Source: Hoplostethus atlanticus
Lineage: Eukaryota > Chordata > Actinopteri > Trachichthyiformes > Trachichthyidae
DNA: 64,000 bases
NCBI GenBank assembly: GCA_034670405.1
Contig: JAXDDX010000049.1
Coordinates: forward strand, 310,001 to 374,000
Direction of reading: 5' to 3'
A model generated the notes under the pieces. That model was not told the origin of the DNA. It made no database searches and saw only the letters and a program-made list of their open reading frames with translations. A program made the translations under genes and the position numbers. Positions 1 to 64,000 of this stretch are shown piece after piece. Numbering within the stretch: position 1 is the first letter of the stretch; every line of letters begins with the position of its first letter.

Positions 1-31
<31 letters not shown>

Positions 32-1068
32 GACTGCTAGTTAGGAAGACGATGCCAAAGACCCTCTAATTGCATCTCCCTTTCTTCAAATGGAGCCCAG
101 ACAAAGGGAAACACGGTAGACTAAATGTCAAGCGGAGCCAGATCCCCCTCCTAAATTACCTTATGGAGGAGCTATCTGACATGACTAGCTTCCAATATCC
201 AACAGCCCAAAGACTTGAACACAGGATGAATCACAAACACAACCCAGTCATTGAGGTGATACTAGACTCAGCTGTGTATGTTTGTTTAGACACACACACA
301 CACACTGCACACATTTATACATACACGTGAACATGCATGGCTACAAATACGAATGCAGACATAGCTGTACGTACACAACAATGTGCAAGCATTCTTCTAT
401 ACACACACACTCTCTCACATACACAGACACACACACACACATCACATATATTTTCAAGAGGAGAAAAACATGACGTCATTTTTTTTAGATTCTCTGTATC
501 ACACTGCTTATTTCCAGTGGTCAAAGTTAACCAACTTATGCCACCTAGAGGTAATATTTCGCAATTGCACATTCACATGTGTGCTTTTCTGTTCATGTTT
601 TCAGAAAACCATAGATATCTACAAAATAAAAGTCATGAGAGCGTGTATGAAGAAAATGCATTGGACAATAAACATCTGCTGTCTATTTCCTGTGTCGCTA
701 TGATGAACTCGCAGCTGAACTTTTAAATACTTTTAAGGTGTCAACATCTGGCAAACCTATTTTCACAAGCCTACTGTAATCATATGCCACATTTCATTCA
801 AAATGGCTTCCATTCATCTGTTGACACCCAGAAAATACACATATAAATTTATAATTCTCAAAAGGTCAGAGTATTAAAACATTTTTGTGTGAATAGTGAA
901 GTCCAGTGTTCATTTCTGACTTGTTCTTGTATCTTTGTCTTCATTTAATAAACCCTTTTGATGATCCTTTACACTGTGGTAAAATGAAATGCCTGGATAT
1001 GGATGTTTTTATCGTTTTTTCTCCAATTGTACTGGTAATGGTGCTGTCTCACAACTCTTAGACTAGAC

Positions 1069-1108
<40 letters not shown>

Positions 1109-1146
1109 GCACACACACTCACACACACACGCACACCCATTCTCAC
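1..1146. other. astn2 intron, left edge of window
   Basis: Intronic sequence 3' of the last visible astn2 exon. It begins with (AC)14 at 1-28, has further CA-rich patches near 291-306 and 400-442, and ends in (TC)n at 1069-1090 followed by interrupted (AC)n at 1091-1138. The open frames here are products of the CA repeats. No other feature is seen. Confidence 0.7.
1069..1138. repeat. Compound (TC)n(AC)n microsatellite at an astn2 splice donor
   Basis: About 22 bp of TC followed by about 48 bp of interrupted AC. On the astn2 coding strand it reads as GT repeats then GA repeats, starting 9 bases after the donor of exon 1147-1484. Confidence 0.95.
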
Positions 1147-59973
<58,827 letters not shown>

Positions 59974-61614
59974 CTGGAAGAGAAGAAACACAAGAACATA
60001 CAGATGCTTTGGAAACATATTCACACTGTAAACATAGACATACAAATAATCACATATTAAGATGCTTGGCCAGATCAATGCAGTCTCTCACCGTCTTGTC
60101 TCAATAGTGCAATTCAAGTGCCATACACAGGCAATTCAACAGTGCACAGTTACTAAATGTTATCAAATTATCTTGGTGTGGTGGTTTTCACCCTTGCATC
60201 ATTGTAATGTCAGTGATCCAGGAATTACTGCTCATGCTGTTGCACTCATCGTAAATTGTTGAGGATCAGCTTAATGCCAAGAATATAACATGTAAAATGT
60301 AATTGTAAGAAAATGAACGTTAACAACAAAGGTCTTATTGAAAACACAAAAGATCTTTTAATGGCATGACCATAGCAAAATCCATCCCCAGTTCTCTATA
60401 CCCTGTCACACTATTATGCCTTTTTGAACTTTATGCATTTTATTTCAATACAGAACAATAAAGTTAGATTATTGTGATAACCCAGGCATTCCTCTATAAG
60501 TCTTAGTATTGTGTGTCTGGTAGAGCACAGCAAACATAAATACTCTTTTCAGTAGGAGTTGATTGATGTACTGTAGGGCTTTGAAAAGTTTAAAATTGTC
60601 TGATGAAGAGTATGATGGCTGGAAATGATGGCACTGCAATGTGATTACTTTTCAAAAGGATAAAATTACACATACATATGGAATCTACTCTTTTTGCTGT
60701 CATTACATGGCTTTGTTGAATCCTCAATTCTGATTGGCCAATAATGCATTCTGAGCTCTGTTATACAGACCACTATTTCACATAACAGACTGCTGTTTCA
60801 CATCTAATCCTATCACTCCGCAATCACAAAGTCCAGTCCATTTTGTTGATTTCTAATCAAAATGACACCTTGTGCCAAAAAGATAACCTGGGTAACTGCA
60901 GACAAACACTGAGCTAACCACGGTTAGAAATCTGGAAGATATCCAATATTTTATTCATTCAGTGAGCACAAAACTTTAGATTGCTGGTTAGAGGCTGAAC
61001 AGCAATCTTACTGTATTTGTTTTTTTTGTTGCAATTCTGCTACAGTGCAGCCCATGGATGCTAGCTACAGACGTTTCTATGGTGGCAGACCTGCTGAACG
61101 TTTTTTGACAGAAGCTTATAAATTACATCATTACAGTTTATTTCGCAATAATGCTGTGTATTATCCCATATATTGAGGGTAGACACTTTTGGAGAAACCC
61201 TATTCAGATTTTCAGGTAAAGGATTTATTGTGCAACATTATTGAAGAAACTCCCAGGTTTTGTTGAATTTAGACAATGACACCTCATAGCAGCAAATGAC
61301 AGCATTTTGAAACCACCCTCGCTTTATACCTGCCCTTAGCAATGATCACACACTAAAAAGAACAAGACCATCACTCACACCCTTAACACAACAATGACAG
61401 CTTGAAAATCAATATCTACATGAAAAATATCAACATTAAAATCATCTTAACATTCACTTCAAAACATCAACATCATCAGCGTCATCAGTCAGAATCTCAA
61501 CAATTACAGTGTCAACAATAATATATCATATCATCAACATCATCACACCTGGGACTTGTAAGGTGGACTTTCAGTATAAACTTGAACATTTCAGACTGGG
61601 GGCCGTATTGCAGA
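59974..61614. other. astn2 intron, no recognised exon
   Basis: AT-rich. 60718-60790 (TTGAATCCTCAATTCTGATT, GGCCAATAATGCATTCTG) resembles the start of a fish MITE as recalled; boundaries not found. Irregular ATCAACATC-like repeats at 61425-61550. No upstream astn2 exon is visible. Confidence 0.4.
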
Positions 61615-62142
61615 TTACAGAAAGGTATCATCAGTCTTCATATCATATTGTATTTGAGATATAACCTCAAGTCTTTCAATAAGAGTGTTTAAAAAGGATG
61701 TAGGAGTTTGAAAATTAAGCCAGATATATGTTTCCCTGTTAAATTCCCTGTTCCCCTTTGTTAAAATGCTCAGGACATCTTTGTGCCTGTGGTCAGAATG
61801 AAGCCAAATAGCACAGAGTGAGATTAATATCCAGAAAGTAAGCATCATCCATCCCATGTCTTGTAGCTCACTAGCATTATTGAATTCATTTCCATATAGC
61901 TTTGGGGATATTTTGAGCCACTGTTTATTTTGGTATTTGTGCACTTGCAATAAATCAATAACTACAGTGTGGATAGAGCAAAATTGCAAATTCTCTTCAG
62001 CTGGTTGGAAAATGCAGAGCAGAGAAAGAACAAAAAGACTTAAGTACCTTTTATGCTTAAGGGCAAAGGGTAAGAAATGAGATCCTAACCTTAGATTGTG
62101 AATAGCAACATGACGTGACCAATTCATGGTAAATGGCTGCAT
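61615..62142 (-). CDS. Unrecognised 175-codon open frame, same strand as astn2
   Basis: An uninterrupted frame of 175 codons in AT-rich DNA, longer than other non-repeat frames here apart from real exons and trim32. The translation has two hydrophobic stretches, YLSLFVLSLLCIFQPA at about residues 33-48 and GWMMLTFWILISLCAIWL at about 95-112, the latter resembling a membrane span. The first ATG overlaps a dispersed repeat, so that start is doubtful. I recognise no family. It could be transposon-derived, an undescribed exon, or chance. Low confidence that it is translated. Confidence 0.2.
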   Translation of the reverse strand: MQPFTMNWSRHVAIHNLRLGSHFLPFALKHKRYLSLFVLSLLCIFQPAEENLQFCSIHTVVIDLLQVHKYQNKQWLKISPKLYGNEFNNASELQDMGWMMLTFWILISLCAIWLHSDHRHKDVLSILTKGNREFNRETYIWLNFQTPTSFLNTLIERLEVISQIQYDMKTDDTFL

Positions 62143-62385
62143 TTATATAGCGCTTTTATCCAAAGCGCTTTACAATATATGCCTCTCATTCTCCCACACA
62201 CACACACACACACACACCGATGGCAGTGAGCTACCATGCAAGGTGCTGGCGTGACCATCGGGAGCAATTTGGGGTTCAGTGTCCAAGAACACTTCGACAT
62301 GTGGACAGGAGGAGCTGGGGATCAAACTGCCAACCTTGTGATCAGTGGACAACCTGCTCTACCACTGAGCCACAGCTGCCACCAT
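62124..62385 (+). repeat. Dispersed teleost intronic repeat
   Basis: Begins GGTAAATGGCTGCATTTATA, TAGCGCTTTTATCCAAAGCG, has a CA run at 62197-62217, then ATGGCAGTGAGCTACCATGC, AATTTGGGGTTCAGTGTCC, AACACTTCGACATGTGGAC and ends ACCACTGAGCCACAGCTGCC. The order is that of a very common repeat in percomorph genomes as recalled. Its class is not certain. Confidence 0.75.
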
Positions 62386-63633
62386 TTCATGGGAAATAAT
62401 CTGAACAAAAGATTAGCAGCTCATTTTTGCACTGGAATCACCAGTATTATTTAGCGAAGACAAATAACACCAGTGGGTAGAGAGTAGGGGGGTGTCAAAG
62501 CACCAAAGTCAGGCCTGTAGAGAGAGAAAGACAGAGTGGGGGGATGGTGTAGGGTTGGGTTCAGCTCTATAGAGACAGGGGCAGAGGTAGCGGAACATGT
62601 AGGGATAGGGTGTGGATGAGCTGGTGGGACTGAGTAGCCATGAAAGTGGCACATAAGGGGGAAGAGATTTCTGCCTGGAAGCTTTTTGAATGGCGGCTTT
62701 GCAGACTGCCCTAATGTGATGGACTTTTATTTCTCCCTAGCCATGAGATGTTGTGTGCCTGGGACTCTGCAGGTGTTCTGGCACAGCCTTTCTCTCTCTC
62801 TCTCTACAAACTGGTGCAAATTGTACCCTTGTTTGTTGTACTGTGGATGATGAGGGTGTTCTGGGGCTGACATTTTAAGTCTATTATAGTTTTGGACATG
62901 ATGTGGTTTTAGTGAGAGATTATAATGTTGCATGGAATGTAAAAATAAAGGTTGTTTAGAATTCAAATTCTTTCTTTTGATTCATATGTGCACTTTACAA
63001 GGTAATGCTTGGTTAGACAGCACTCTATAATCTGTCCTTTTCAATATAAACAATTCTATTCAACCTTATTCTCAGTAGAAGAATGTTCACATTGTGTATG
63101 TCGAGCAGAAGGCTTCATTAAAAACTCAGCCAACCTTGTGCTTTTATGTAAGCCACATGTGACTTGTGATTCCCAAGGCACCACAGTTTAATACTCAGTA
63201 GTTATACACAAGACAAAGTGTCCAAGTTCATTCTGAAAGTAAAATTAATAAAACAACAAAACAAATAAAAACAAACAAACAAAAATCTATAGACCCCAAC
63301 TCAGTGTAACTTACTGTACTATTCAACTTACTGTACTATTTACTATTGACACTGTTGGATATCATCATCAATTTCATCCCTGTGTGTTTGCACGCATGCA
63401 TGTGTGTATTTTTTCTTGCATTTGTATCATCTTATTCTGTGGCAGTAATATGGTACATGACAATATGTCTTACTACAACTTCACCAGAGTTAAATTACAA
63501 TTCTCATGTGACTTATCTGAAACCCACAAACCCCTACAATTATGAAATCATGCAGTTAACATACTTGGATCCCCAGAAATATGACATTTATTTTTAGATT
63601 TAGTTTTATTGTCAGCTAGTACTGCTGAAAACA
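62386..63633. other. astn2 intron, no recognised feature
   Basis: GA- and GT-containing patches and short chance frames; A-rich near 63240-63290. No exon recognised. Confidence 0.45.
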
Positions 63634-64000
63634 CACGTGCACATGGGCTTTCACGCACAAATGCAATTATGTGGTATGCATAGTATGCCTGTCTCTGGGA
63701 AAGGACTACATTCCCCAGGCTGCAGAGGAGGAAGCTGTGAAGGCTGAGGCAACAGCGTACCCACTGGTAGGTGTTGTGCCAGAGCTAGCAGCAGAGGAAG
63801 CCCCAGCTCCCCCACCACTGGCCGAACCTGAACCTGAACCTGAGCCAATCCCAGAACCAGAGCCTGAGGTGGTAAACCCTGAACCAGAGACTGAGCCAGA
63901 CCCTGAACCTGAGGCTGAGCCACAACATGTACCAGAGCCTGTGGCGGAGCAGGCTGCTGAGGTGGTAGAGGCGGAGCCAGAACCAGTACCAGAACCCACT
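63634..64000 (+). other. Open Pro/Glu-rich hexamer array running off the window
   Basis: From a TGA ending near 63633 the plus strand is open to the window end, about 122 codons, with no in-frame ATG. After a possible acceptor CATTCCCCAG (to about 63719) it reads [36 protein letters not shown] and onward with PEPE units. The units are imperfect GARCCW hexamers. The same stretch is also open in two minus-strand frames (Gly-Ser and Gln/Val/Leu-rich), so openness alone does not prove coding. It could be an exon of a plus-strand gene nested in an astn2 intron, or a minisatellite. Confidence 0.35.

Noticed and set aside
337..726. 129-residue plus-strand frame at the left edge
   Set aside because: Largely CA-repeat translation (His/Thr runs) with no domain.

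Overview
The window is vertebrate nuclear DNA, almost certainly from a teleost fish, probably a percomorph. The evidence is split genes with GT-AG introns, many CA/GA/GT microsatellites, degraded Tc1-like transposons, a fish-type tRNA-derived SINE tail, L2/CR1-like LINE remnants, and protein sequences close to but distinct from human orthologues. There are no operons, CRISPR arrays or prokaryotic signals.

The backbone is astn2 (astrotactin-2), on the minus strand. Seven consecutive internal coding exons are readable, in transcript order 59823-59973, 41271-41437, 38576-38764, 16151-16275, 14679-14783, 13864-14043 and 1147-1484. All six junctions agree in phase and have GT-AG borders. Together they give about 418 residues running from the EGF-like modules through the MACPF region. 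The 5' exons (signal peptide, membrane segments) lie beyond the right edge, and the fibronectin III/annexin-like 3' exons beyond the left edge. Inside the 12.4-kb intron between the last two exons sits trim32 on the opposite strand: a non-coding first exon near 6002, a short intron, and one uninterrupted 685-codon exon (6989-9046) for the RING/B-box/coiled-coil/NHL ubiquitin ligase. This nested antisense arrangement matches human 9q33.

The rest is intron. Recognisable contents are: an L2/CR1-like LINE reverse-transcriptase remnant (10330-11350); a PIF/Harbinger-like element with a Myb/SANT-like remnant and a perfect (GA)55 tract (18078-19628); a Tc1-like element (23187-25383) interrupted by two related TG...CA elements in opposite orientation, each with its own 5-bp target duplication; a second, internally deleted Tc1-like element (30235-31243) and fragments of others (14150-14290, 40745-40990); a 678-bp solo-LTR-like element with TSD CCATA (41910-42587) and further LTR-like ends (44630 onward, and ending at 51175); a minus-strand LINE RT remnant (51440-52180); a LINE with esterase-like and endonuclease remnants (56140-56620); and a teleost dispersed repeat at 62124-62385. 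The right edge holds an open Pro/Glu-rich hexamer array that runs out of the window and may be an exon or a minisatellite.

No wholly new biological system is evident. The most distinctive observations are the nested trim32/astn2 pair with glycine-rich expansions in both proteins, the two LTR-like insertions inside one Tc1 copy, astn2 exons bordered directly by splice-relevant microsatellites, the unexplained 175-codon minus-strand ORF at 61615-62142, and the Pro/Glu array at the right edge. Similarity statements come from reading translations and recalling family sequences; no database search was run.
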